Below, piece by piece: positions 49,199 through 59,977 of a stretch of DNA of 64,000 bases. The notes below the pieces were generated by a model. It was not told where the DNA came from. It saw nothing but the letters and a program-made list of their open reading frames with translations, and searched no databases. Positions within the stretch are counted from its first letter, which is position 1. Each line of letters starts with the position of its first letter. Source of the DNA: Iris pallida (Eukaryota; Streptophyta; Magnoliopsida; Asparagales; Iridaceae); contig JANAVB010006998.1 of the NCBI GenBank assembly GCA_029216955.1, positions 2,771,192 through 2,835,191 on the forward strand. The letters run 5' to 3'. The translations under genes were made by a program, and so were the position numbers.

Positions 49199-49500
49199 CC
49201 CATGATGTACGTTACGCACAAGCATGGCACACGTTGTGCGGCAAAAAATTACGTGCAACAGAAAATCGTACACAGTGCGCAAGTTGCGCTGCACGCACGA
49301 GCAAAAACCGCCCACAACGCACGTTGCATGCAAGCACGACGCACGTTGCACGATAGCACGGCGTGCGGCACGCAAGTTGCGCTGCACGCACGAGTATAAC
49401 CATCCACGGTGCACGTTGTGCGCAAGCACGGCACATGTTGCACGGCTGAAAATCGGGCGCGGTACGCAAGTTGCGCTGCGCGCACGAGCAAAAGGTGTGG
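49199..49500. repeat. Three ~93-bp GC-rich tandem repeats with a palindromic core
   Basis: The phrase CGCAAGTTGCGCTGCACGCA (with variants) starts at 49278, 49371 and 49465, so the period is 93-94 bp. In the first unit GCGCAA and TTGCGC form a palindrome around a single G. The G+C content contrasts sharply with the AT-rich remainder of the LTR. Confidence 0.85.
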
Positions 49501-51403
49501 AGAACCCATGAACACTAAAATGGCATAACTTTCTCATACGAAGTCAAAATTCGGCGGTTCAAAAGCCAAAATTGAATTCCCTACAACATGGAACAAGTAA
49601 TTTTCGAAAATGAGCAAGTTTGATAGATTAAAACCATAAAAATCTATAAACTATAGTTTTTGGAACATAGATCTACTCAAAACTGGCCATCAAAACCGAA
49701 AATACCAAGTACTAAACTTGTAGAGGATGATGAGAAGAACAATATAGACAAATCATATCAAAGGAAAAATTAAGAAATAAAGAATACAAAAATCTCTCCA
49801 TTTGGTGCAAGGTGTACTTGCCTAAAAGTTTGTTTGAAGAAAATAAATGAAAGAGTGAATGAGGAAAGAGAGAGGAAGAGAATATATATATAGGGGTTGG
49901 GTTGACTTAAAAAAATCCTAATCTTAAGCATGCTCTTAACCATTTGACTAATGACATGTTAAATGCTACATGATACAACTAATTAAATTATTTAAATAAA
50001 ATCTTAACCACAACAAGATTCAGATATCTTATCATCGAAGTATAGTGAGCCACACCAACAATCAGACAAGGACAAGGGGTGGCATACTAATCCGTGACGA
50101 GATACTGTTCCATGCCATGGCCAGTTACAAATACATGATACATACAATCAAGATACAGGTGCCAGATACCATATATAGAAAAATAAAAAATTTACGTACT
50201 CCAGGAACAAGGAATGACATGAGAGGTTGAGTGTTTGAGTAAGAATTTGTATGAGAAATAAATGCTTTTAAAAGGAGGGTAAGGAGTGTAGGAGTTAGGG
50301 CTGGCTGGCCAAAGGGGGGTATGTGTTTGTGCCTTGAATGAATGTGTAGTAGTGATTAATTGTGGATAATTCAAGGGCTAGGATTGAGATAAGGTTTCAG
50401 GGGCCCCAACCAATATACACCCTATATATATGCATATTAGTATATCCGATATATAAACATAATCCACTACCAATATATAGACATTATCCCATATACATAC
50501 ATGAATATACAATATTTTGCCTAGTTGGAATATAGTTTGGTTTGGGTCAGTTCGGACTTGTATAGTGCGACCGAGTCTCCTAAAAGTCATAATCTTAATA
50601 AATAACTAATTAGAATATTTATAGGTATTTTTACAACTTTGACTGGTTTTCCTAATAAGAACACACATATAGCTCGATCTTCCCTACCATGGCTAGAATA
50701 TTAGTCAAAGCACACCATTACACTAGTTGTGCCAAAATTTCTAGTCAATATGCATCTCAAACTTAACCATGACAAAGGCAATCTATATATGTGGTATTAG
50801 GCTACTATAAAAATAATAATATATATACAAAATTGTATTTAAACCATTTTGATGTATAACATCCCAAAATAAATCCAGAATGACTCCACTACTCCCTGAC
50901 AACCTACATGGACTCTACTAAGGCTCGTCGTCCTAGTTTGGGGACAGTATGGTTTATCAAACTGAAATATACTCCAAGAGTTTATTAACTGGGTCTCGTG
51001 TGCCATTTAAAAATAAATAGCACAAGGGAAGTCAATTGACTAGCACACCTTTGGCATGTGTGTCGTAGGCTCAAAGTGTGTCAAAACCATATATTGGGTC
51101 AAATGGTTTTGATCAATGTCGAGTCTCGAACTCAAGTTGGAATTTAGGTCAAGTTTTACGGTAGATGGTCAAATGGCCTAAATTGACTAGAAAGTTGAGT
51201 GGAACATGATATGTCAAAATAAAGATAATCTGTCTACTACAAAACTCATGAAAGAAGTTTCGAGAGATTAACATCCCTGGTAGTCCAAAAACTAAAGTCA
51301 CGGAAGGTACATTTAATGATCAAAAGTAACTATAATAAAATTATTTATGGAAAATAATCCTTTCAAAATTTTTTAAAAGAGCCCCAAATTCAGGGGACTT
51401 ACA

Positions 51404-51425
51404 TCCTACCCACCTTAAAAAAAAT
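51404..51425 (-). other. L polypurine tract region
   Basis: The minus strand reads TTTTAAGGTGGGTAGGA next to the LTR start TGTAAGTCCCC, almost as in E2. Confidence 0.72.
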
Positions 51426-54400
51426 TATCCTCGAAATTACACTTAGACATAGAGGGGTTTCTAATTGCATAATAAGGAGACAAGTTCGTGAAAGTCGAGA
51501 ACAGAGAAGTTGCATTAAGAAAGATCTTGATAAGTTCATGAGTAATTTTTACGAGAATAAGACACGACTAGGTAGGCACTTGGTCATGAAATTTGGAAGA
51601 GTCGATGCTTATGTAATTACGAATATTAGGCACGAAGAGTGATAAAATTAAGGATTCGGTTTTGACATTATGACATGATTAAGGAAAGGATAATATTATT
51701 CTTGATTTCCATAGTTTGAATGATCACGAAGTTATGATCGCTAATCATAGATTAGGAGGTTAAGGGATGAAGGGATAGTGATATGGTCTGAAACTACAAC
51801 TTCGGGTCACTTAGAATAACCTGAAAATCAAGCAAGCTGAAGAAAATGCACACTAGTTCATATTATGGTTTAGCCTATCTATCAAGTTCCTAGGATAACA
51901 CATGATTTCTTAAACACAGCTAGCCTAACTCAATCTAGAACTAACTAATAGTATTTGTAGGCCTTCTGCCTTATCTCTTTTTACTACACTCATTGGACTA
52001 GCCTTCTCAATTGTAATTTCTACTAACATAATATCAAGCTGCTTAAAATATAATCTGTCAAGGTCTTCAAACGTCCTAGATTCTCAAAATTTAACACAGT
52101 TTTTAATTCTTAAGTTTTTCTCCATCTATAAAACATTTTCATCTTGGAAATCTATCATCCACTATGTACTACTCAGCTCTAGATCCTATTCATCAATCTA
52201 ATTTAGGATACTCTACTTCCCTTATCTTAAAATATTATTTTCTTTTCATCTCACGCTATCTCATTTCTTGTCCTTATTTTATGAACGACTTAATCTTGAT
52301 GATATGTCACTCTGCACCCTATGGTGCAGGTTTCCTAACATATTTGTATATCACTCATTTTCCAATCTCATTTTGATCCGTCTTAAATTTTGCATCATTC
52401 ATTTCTTCAAAATAATCTCCTCTTCCTTTATTCGAATCTCAACATTAAGAGTCTTGCTTAAGACACAATTCTCTCTATAGTCCTAGCAGTCATCGTAGAT
52501 AATCACGGCAGTCTTCTTAATTCTTTTATGAACTTTTCCTACAATTCCAACCTTGTTCCTCTCCAATTATTCAACCTAAACCTAGTACTGCTCCTATAAT
52601 TCTTCTACGTATGCCAAATACAAATGTTCCAGTTGCAATTCCTCCAGGATTCCTAACTATTTTGCATTTTGACGAAGGGTTTACTAATCTGCCTCTTGAG
52701 CCACGACTTTTCTATCTCTATTGTCAGATCCATGACTTGGATAGAAGGTCATAGTTAGTACTTAAACTCAACCAATCCCTTGAAGTCTATCACATAATCC
52801 TATAAGTCATAGGTCGAATCTCTTAGCAGCATAACCAAGGATCGATCATATCTAACAACAAGCAATTATACATTTCTTACAAGAATGCCTAACCATAAAT
52901 ACTCATTTCTGACACCTCTATCTTAGTCCCCTTTTTGATCAATCTTTTAGTTCCGATTTCTAATAGGCCAGTCAAGGTTTGACCTCAAACAATATGGAAA
53001 TGATTGACTAGTCTATCTCAGACTTACCTACTCCAAGATCATATTTTTCTCTGATATCTAATCTTTCTAGGACAAATCCTAGTCATCCAAGAAAATTATC
53101 TTTTCATATTCCTTATTTCTTTATCCCCCCTCCCGTGTCAAAATTTCTCAAAATTTGGGGCAATATAACTCCAAAGGTATATATCTAGTGTAACTGCTCT
53201 TTCCGAATTTTTCAAAAAACTTATTCTATTTTTCGTCTTTTAGAATATTTCATCCTTGAAACGTATGAAAGTTATTTTACTAGTATATTTTACTTCAAAA
53301 ACAAGTTTAAAATTTGTGCTTGAAAATGCAATTTAAATTTATAAAAATACATGTTCTTGAATTTTGGAATTATAAAATAGGTTGCTATTATTTTTTGTCT
53401 TTCGAAAGTTGGTTCTCTAAAAACAGTTATTTTTGAATAAAAGGATTCGCCCATATATATTTTTTGAAATAGAGATTTGGAATCAATAGATGGCATCAAA
53501 TAATTTATGGAAAATTATTATAAATCATTTGATTAAGTTTTGAATTATTTGATAATACCGAGTATTATTAGTTTCGAATTTTTAGTATAATCCATGATTG
53601 GATTAAGATTAAATTAAACTAATTTGTTTTAAATATTTTAGTCGATTGGAAGATTTAATCTATTGAACTTTTAGCATTTGATACTTATCTATGTAATTGA
53701 ATTAAATTATTTATCCATTCAAATAAATCTTAAAAGTATTGTGTTGATCATTTAATTGCTATATATTTATATTCATATAATTTGAATTATTCGATATTAT
53801 CAAATATTCATTTAAGTTAATATTGTTTATGATTTAGATAAAAATGGTTTTAAAAGTTTATTTGATTTAAATAAAGGGTGGGGTTATCCGAATCAGATTT
53901 GTAACCTTTATCTAACTATGAAATATTGCTTGTCAAAAACTCCTATCTAAGGAAGACCCGTTCCTTTATTTTTTTTCCCAAAGGAATAGTATATCATGCT
54001 AGCCAAACGTACCACCAGCACCACCCTCGCCTACAACCATGCCACGACCCCAACCAGGTCATCACCTACCACAACCAAATTCCCATCCACAACCATCGGT
54101 GCGTGCATCGTGTCCATGTCCAACCATTTTCTTCTACTTTTATTGTACAATTATAGTTTTCTTCCTTCACTTCCGTGTCTGACAACCTCGGACACGGTGA
54201 CACAACCAAAATGCTCTTCGACCATCCCTTCCATGCGGCAGACCGTTATGCCACCCGCCTCCTCTTCTCCGTGGGGCCAGCAAACAAACTCCGTACCACC
54301 ACCGTTCACCTCTTACCGATTTCCCTCACCACCTACACCCTCACCTCTCCATCGTCTCATCGTCGAAAATTCTACAACCACCACCACAAACACCGCCATC

Positions 54401-55042
54401 ATCATCGTTCCCCCATACCCCTCTGCCGAACTCGTCCCTAGTCTACCACCACCATCACCCCGACCACCATGACCATCGCCACCAGGTTCCGTCCAACCAC
54501 CATGTCCACCTACACCTCCCCGATGACACCAGCCATCTCGACCATCGCCGGCGCCTCGAACGGCCGAGCCAGCCACCACCGGACGCCCATGCACAAGCTC
54601 TGCCTCCCCATAGCCGGAGTTGACCTCTGCTAAGCCCTCTTTTTCTTCTTACTCCCAAGGAGGAAGGAACCACCCCTTCCCTTTCAATTTCTCACTGTTG
54701 CTCTGTTTCTAATTTTATTTTTCTCTCTCTTAAATCAACTCTCACCGGGAACAGTGGGATTTGTAATAAATTTTATTATTATGATTATTATTTTTAGTCT
54801 TCAAGAATAAAACAATGGTTACTACTACTTGTCCTATACATAGTAATTATTGTTTTTAAGTATTAACTAACTTCTTTCTACTATTTCATATATACATATA
54901 TATAAATAGTTATTATCATCATTAGTTATTAATCTCAATTGCTTTATTGTTATTATATACAAAAGTGTCTATAATTAATATTCCTAGAATTATATGTGTA
55001 ACCAAAGTATACAATAATTTGGGCCTATATATGGTTTGGATT
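51426..55042. other. Non-coding retroelement-derived sequence
   Basis: About 3.6 kb without a credible gene. The first part is presumably the interior of L. An AT-rich part (53200-53990) is followed by a CCA/CAC-rich block (54000-54640) like the GC-rich block of S in opposite orientation, so part of this is probably another LTR, cut at 55042 by element C. Frames such as 53996-54472 are Thr/Pro/His low-complexity products. I could not place exact boundaries. Confidence 0.45.
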
Positions 55043-55119
55043 TGTTATTGCTGGGGCAGAATTTTTTTCGATGGAAAACTGAAATATCGTAACAATTGTA
55101 CAAACAATCGTTATTACGT

Positions 55120-55290
55120 AACACTTCACAGAAGGTACGTAGTAAAATCCCACAAGTGCTACCCTTCACAGAAGGTGCACAAAACATAACACTTCACAGA
55201 AGGTACGTAAGAGAGATTCCACAAGTGCTACCCTTCACAGAAGGTGCACAAACAGAATTCTGATAATATCAACGCAAACACTTCACCGAA
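55120..55290. repeat. CTTCACAGAAGGT repeats in the C 3' LTR
   Basis: Four exact copies of CTTCACAGAAGGT and a variant with CCG alternate with CACAAGTGCTAC blocks, 25-40 bp apart. The 5' LTR has the same array at 61440-61610. They are downstream of the TATA box on the minus strand, so in the transcribed part of the LTR. Confidence 0.85.
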
Positions 55291-55602
55291 GGTGCGTTAA
55301 TAGAATCCAGACAGAACCAACAAAGAAGATGACTGGCGAAGATGAAATAACTCCTGCTGGAGTGAATGGTCACCGTTGCTCAAAGCTTTATTCGCCCCAC
55401 ATGAATAGCTTCCAGGAACCAGCAAGTTCGTCGGAGAACTTGGAACACTCTGCTCTTCTGACTCCTCGGATGAACTTGAACTCCTGTGCAAAACGTAACG
55501 CTGGTACAATTCCTCTTCTCTCTCACAGCCTCTAAGCACTTGTAAACTTTTTGTCTACTACTTATGTATTAGTTGTAACCTATGAGAGAGAAGGAGGAGG
55601 CC

Positions 55603-55610
55603 TTATATAA
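55603..55610 (-). promoter_or_regulatory. TATA box, C 3' LTR
   Basis: The minus strand reads TTATATAAGG. The same sequence is at 61921-61928 in the 5' LTR. Confidence 0.65.
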
Positions 55611-55749
55611 GCCCCTGCAACAACTACCAGGTTAGCACAATATTAGGGACGTGGTAGTAACCACCCCGAACATGGAGCAACCGCTCAGAACATGCTAGGA
55701 CACGTTCTGCTGGAAGTTGTGCCACCAGCATAATTTGCACTTTACGTAC

Positions 55750-55990
55750 ACAGCCCCTTTATGCACCATACGTACCCTACGCACACTACACACTCTATGC
55801 ACACTGCGTACGCTGCGTACACTGCGCACTCTACGTACGCTGCGTACGCTGCGTACACTGCACGTACTGGGCGTACTGAGCGTACTGGGTTGCGTACTGG
55901 GCTGCGTAACTGGGCCAACGTAACTGGTCTCGCGTAACGGGCCACGCAACGTGGTCGCGCAAGTAGCTCGCGCAATGAGCGCAACTTAAG
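55750..55990. repeat. TGCGTAC-rich degenerate array in the C 3' LTR
   Basis: Repeats of 9-12 bp with CTGCGTACG, ACGTACACTG and GCGTAACTGGGC. The word GTAC or GCGC makes many small palindromes. The 5' LTR copy (62060-62300) shows the same pattern. The array is upstream of the TATA box on the minus strand. Confidence 0.8.
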
Positions 55991-56073
55991 CGCACTATGC
56001 GCCTAGCGATGATGCTGACGTGCTAAGTGCAAAGTGTGCCAACAAAATGCCACATTACGCTTCATGAGCCCTT

Positions 56074-56143
56074 GAGCCCGAGTCCGAGCTCGAGCCCGAG
56101 CCCGAGCCCGAGCCCGAGTCCGAGTCCGAGTCCGAGTCCGAGT
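56074..56143. repeat. (GAGCCC/GAGTCC)n hexamer repeat
   Basis: About eleven hexamers, first mostly CCCGAG and then TCCGAG. The 5' LTR copy is at 62395-62457 and is slightly shorter. Arg/Thr frames across it are by-products. Confidence 0.88.
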
Positions 56144-56144
56144 C

Positions 56145-56167
56145 GCTAAGCCCCTACGGGGCTTAGC
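56145..56167. other. Perfect 10-bp hairpin in the C 3' LTR
   Basis: GCTAAGCCCC and GGGGCTTAGC flank a 3-base loop. The same hairpin is at 62459-62481 in the 5' LTR, next to the hexamer repeats. Confidence 0.85.
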
Positions 56168-56390
56168 TCCTATGGAAATAAATTTTTCAAGAGCAAAAAG
56201 CATGAATGCTTTAATTGTTAATTTTAGCCTTTTTCCCATTTAAAAAATAATCCCACATGGCACACCCATGTGCACCTCCACACCTCATGTGCATCTATTA
56301 AACTAGCAAAGCTAATATATAGAGATACAACCTATTTGGTTTTTCCGATGTGGGACTAAAGTTACAAAAAGGAAAGCCAAAAACCCAACA

Positions 56391-56402
56391 ATCCCCCACA
56401 TA
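56391..56402 (-). other. C polypurine tract
   Basis: The minus strand reads TATGTGGGGGAT directly before the 3' LTR start. Confidence 0.8.
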
Positions 56403-57427
56403 TCTCTTTATATGGGTATAAGTGTTCCCTATAGTAACTGTCCATCATGCATTAGGAGAGATGTCGCTGACGACTTGAATCTTTCCGCATGGGTCAAAAA
56501 TCAGACTATAATATAAGAATGGACTAAGGCTTGAATTCAGCATCATAGTTGAAATTCTTTCCACTCACATAATGTAGTTACGTGTGCTTCTGGCTACACA
56601 TTAAAGGTCCTGTGCCAGCCTGGTTTCAGTGTATAATTTTGGGCGTCTACAAGTTTACCCTCAAGAGACGGCCTGATATCTCTTTGTCCATACACTATAG
56701 GTGAGTTCATTATAAAGAGACATGGCATGAAGCGCTTTGTGTTTCCCTTACGGTGCTACGCCGCTATGACATGGCTTAAAGCCGAGGCCTTACCCCGTAC
56801 CGGGAACCTCATCGTAGTGTCATACTACTGTAGCATGAGGCAACCGCCTCTTTGTAGTGCCAAACTACCCAGCATGAAGCCTTAGGCTCCCTTGCGGTGT
56901 TACGCCGCAACGACATGGCTTGCAAGGTCGAGGCTTTATCCCTAACTGGGTACCTCATCGTGGTGTCGTCCCTCTTTATTTTAACGTACATCATTAGGCT
57001 AACTGCCTATTTGCGGTGCTACGCTGCTGTGACTTGGCCTGCAAAGCCGAGGCTTTATCCTATTCCTGGGCAGTACCCCACATATAGGAACCTCATTGTG
57101 GAGTCATCCCACTGTAGCATGGAGTTTCACTCCTTGTAGTGCTGCTCTACCGTGCTTCCTGTAAAGCACACCAGGCATTCACTCTGCCTGAGAACTCATT
57201 AAGGCAATTAAGCCAACCTTCCCACAGGAACCGTTTTCTGCAGAAAACAACAGTAGACAACAGTGGTCGTAGGTCCGTAACCTCTCCATGCCTATTAGAA
57301 CATGTATCCACCGTTCCTGATATTCTTCTAATTAATGGTCCTCCCTTGAACCAAAAGCTAGATGCCTAGTAGATAAATCTTTGAACTAATAGCATAAAAC
57401 TTTATGGTAGGAATACAATAACTAATA
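56403..57427. repeat. C 3' untranslated region with degenerate ~120-140-bp tandem repeats
   Basis: Between the RNase H end and the polypurine tract lies about 1 kb of non-coding DNA. From about 56740 to 57180 it has three to four degenerate units. Each contains GCGGTGYTACGCCGC, GACATGGCTTGCAAGG-like, GAGGCTTTATCC and CCTCATYGTGGTGTC words. A possible RNA structure or packaging role is inference. Confidence 0.7.
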
Positions 57428-57727
57428 TCAGAATGCCTTCAAGCCCATTTTACAAGCTGTGTCATCGACCAGCTGGCGCTTGAGGCCCTTGGTGAACGGA
57501 TCCGCCAGGTTCTCCTGACTTCGAACATCAATAACTGCAATTACACCTCTCTTAATAAGATCGTGTACTGCCCTGTGCTTTAACCGCACAGTCCTCTTCT
57601 TTCCGTTGAAAAGATCATTTGATGCCACCGTCGCAGTCGCCTGGTTGTCGCAGTATATCGGTATTGTCGGTATTTGTGCCCCAACCTTTGGAAGATCATA
57701 CATGAGCTCCCGAAGCCATTCTGCTTC
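57428..57727 (-). pseudogene. C RNase H, C-terminal part
   Basis: The minus strand encodes IPIYCDNQATATVASND, KHRAVHDLIKRGVIAVIDVR and NLADPFTKGL, the end of copia RNase H, after a TAG at about 57728 that breaks it from the preceding frame. The protein ends ACKMGLKAF. It is otherwise intact. Confidence 0.92.
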
Positions 57728-58798
57728 CTAGGCTGCAGTATCAAGTGCAAAGAACTCAGATTCCATGGATGACCGCGAGAGCATAGTCTGCTTCTTCAAT
57801 TTCCACGATATAGTAGCTCCACCCATTGTGAAAATATATCTACCTGTGGACCTCTCGCTCTCCAAATCTGAGCACCAGCTGGCATCACTGAAGCCTTCCA
57901 CTACCTGCGGATCTCCGCTATAGTACAGTGCATATGTCTGAGTCTTCTTGAGATATCTCATAACCCGTTTCACAGCTTTCCAGTGTTCAACACCTGGGTT
58001 GCTCGTAAAATGACTCAGCATTCCCACGGCGAAAGCTATGTCAGGCCTTGTGGCAGTAGTAGCATACATCAAACTTCCGATTACGCTTGCATACTCCAGC
58101 TGCCTGACGCTTTCCCCTGAATTAGGCTTCAGCTTCAGATCACACTTGTACGGCGTATCGATCCCTAGAAGATACTGATACCCATAATGAGTGATCATTT
58201 TCTCAATATAATGAGACTGTGACAGTGCTAGTCCAGTGTCTGTCCGGATGATCTTGATTCCTAAGATCACATCAGCTTCCCCCAAGTCCTTCATACTGAA
58301 CTTGCTCGAGATGAACCTCTTTGTCTCCGTGACACAGCTCATATCCGTACCTAGGATGAGCATGTCGTCCACATACAAACAAACGATCACACCTCTTCCA
58401 TCAGCGAACTTGGTGTAAACACACTTGTCCGTCTCGCTGACCATGTAGCCATTTGACCTTATAACCTTGTCAAATTTCCCATGCCACATCTTGGAAGCCT
58501 GTTTAAGACCGTACAAAGATTTTACCAACTTGCAAACTGTCTTCAAGACCCTTGACGACAAATCCCTCTGGCTGTTGCATATAAATCTCTTCGGTCAGCT
58601 CGCCATTTAGGAAAGCCGTATTCACATCCATCTGATGTATTACCATCTTATGTATTGTTGCAAGAGCAATCAACATTCTGATAGTGGTTATCCGGGCAAC
58701 TGGAGCATACGTGTCAAAATAGTCAATCCCCTGCTTCTGAGAAAACCCCTTGGCTACCAACCTAGCCTTAAACTTGTCAATAGTTCCATCTGGTTTCA
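57728..58798 (-). pseudogene. C reverse transcriptase and start of RNase H
   Basis: The first frame (58799-58503) has KARLVAKGFSQKQGIDYFD, YAPVARITTIRMLIALA and QMDVNTAFLNGEL. A frameshift near 58555 leads to a 277-codon frame with KSLYGLKQASKMWH, the catalytic VCLYVDDMLILG, DLGEADVILGIKI, GSLMYATTATRPDIAFAVG and SDASWCSDLESERSTG. The catalytic YVDD is intact. The last part is the start of RNase H. Confidence 0.95.
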
Positions 58799-59968
58799 TC
58801 TTCTTCTTGAAGATCCATTTGCATCCGATGGTTTCGCTCCTTCAGAAAGATCAACCAACACCCAAGTGTTATTTGAGGTGATGGAATCAATTTTATTGTC
58901 AATCGCCTCCTTCCAGAAAACTGTGTCTCTGGTCTTCATCGCCTCATCATAGGTAAGCGGATCTGCTTCCACATGATAGGTGACAAAGTCACTTCTGAAG
59001 TCCTTCGGTCTCCTCACATGCTTAGCTGATGGCTCAGCTTGTTCTGGTTCAACCGTTGTTTCAACAACATCATCTTCTTGGACCACATCTTTATTGAAGA
59101 CTTCAGTTTTCTGCGCACCCTCATTGTTCTCCGGTACATCCGCAAGAACAATATTCTTGTGCCTTACAAATTTGTCTTCAAAATATTCTGCGTCACGAGA
59201 TTCAATTATATAATTTGACTCAATATCAAAAAATTTCCGAGCATCACTCTTCTCGGCATACCCCAAGAAGATCGTCTTTGTAGTCCTTATCCCAAGCTTC
59301 TGAATCTTCAGATCTGGAAGCTTGACATATGCCAGATACCCCCACACTCGAATGACATTCAAGTTAGGTCTGACCTTGAACCAGAGTTCATGAGGAGTAA
59401 CGTCTGAAGTTGCATGAGGCACTCTATTAAGAATAAAAGTGGCCGTCAATGCAGCTTCACCCCAGTAGCACTTAGGAAGGCCAGCAGTCAACAACATTGA
59501 GTTAATCAATTCTGTTAATGTTCCGTTCTTCCTCTCTGCTACTCCGTTTGATTGAGGAGAGTACGGAGCCGTAGTCTCATTGACAATTCCATGTTCTTTG
59601 CAGAACGATACGAATTCATGTGACCTGTACTCCCCACCTCGATCACTTTTTTTTCTTTTGAGTTGTTGTCCAGTCTGTCGCTCAGCTTCGGCTCTGAACT
59701 CCTTGAATTTCTCGAATGCTTCGTCTTTAGTCTTTAGCACATAGACGAACACATACTTGGAGAAGTCATCGATGAAGGTTATAAAATACTTTATCCCGGC
59801 CTTTGTAGAGAACTGTTTGAAGTCATATATATCTGAGTGTACTAACTCCAGAAGATCTGTACTTCGATTAACCCGAGGAAAGGGTTTCCTTGTGAGCTTA
59901 GTTTGAGCACAAACTTCACATTTCTCTACCTTATCCCCACACTTGGAAATAAGCCCTAGACTAGACAT
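58796..59968 (-). pseudogene. C integrase
   Basis: An open frame of 390 codons. It has the zinc region remainder CEVCAQTKLTRKPF and the catalytic triad in HSDIYDF, KSDRGGEYRS and NGVAERKNGTL. LWFKVRPNLNVIRVWGY, TIFLGYAEKSDARKF and an acidic linker follow. The linker contains PSAKHVRRPKDF and runs into the RT start TFWKEAIDNK-like region. Upstream, the frame is joined to gag-protease except for one TGA near 59975; downstream it shifts near 58798. The sequence is well preserved. Confidence 0.95.
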
Positions 59969-59977
59969 TCTGTTAAT

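Larger units (their letters stand above)
47220..51403 (-). repeat. L: 4.2-kb gypsy-type LTR (3' LTR)
   Basis: In plus reading it starts TGTCACGCCCC and ends GGGGACTTACA. On the minus strand a polypurine tract stands directly before it (51404-51425), so it is a 3' LTR in minus orientation. It has two repeat arrays (48905-49025 and 49199-49500) and short motifs shared with S. The partner LTR is not found in the window. Open frames at 49124-49537 and elsewhere arise from the GC-rich repeats. Confidence 0.8.
55043..56390 (-). repeat. C 3' LTR
   Basis: On the minus strand it starts TGTTGGGTTTTTGGC and ends CAATAACA, 1,348 bp. It contains, from the start, a strong hairpin, GAGCCC/GAGTCC hexamer repeats, a TGCGTAC-rich array, a TATA box and CTTCACAGAAGGT repeats. 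Confidence 0.95.

Noticed and set aside
49124..49537. 137-codon Cys/Arg-rich frame on the minus strand
   Set aside because: It crosses the 93-bp GC-rich repeats of the L LTR, with similar frames on the opposite strand; no family resemblance.
53996..54472. 158-codon Thr/Pro/Ser-rich frame
   Set aside because: CCA/CAC-rich low-complexity DNA like the GC-rich block of S; frames on the other strand are comparable.
55120..55290. Heat-shock elements in the C LTR
   Set aside because: The TTC and GAA half-sites are three bases apart, where heat-shock elements have two.
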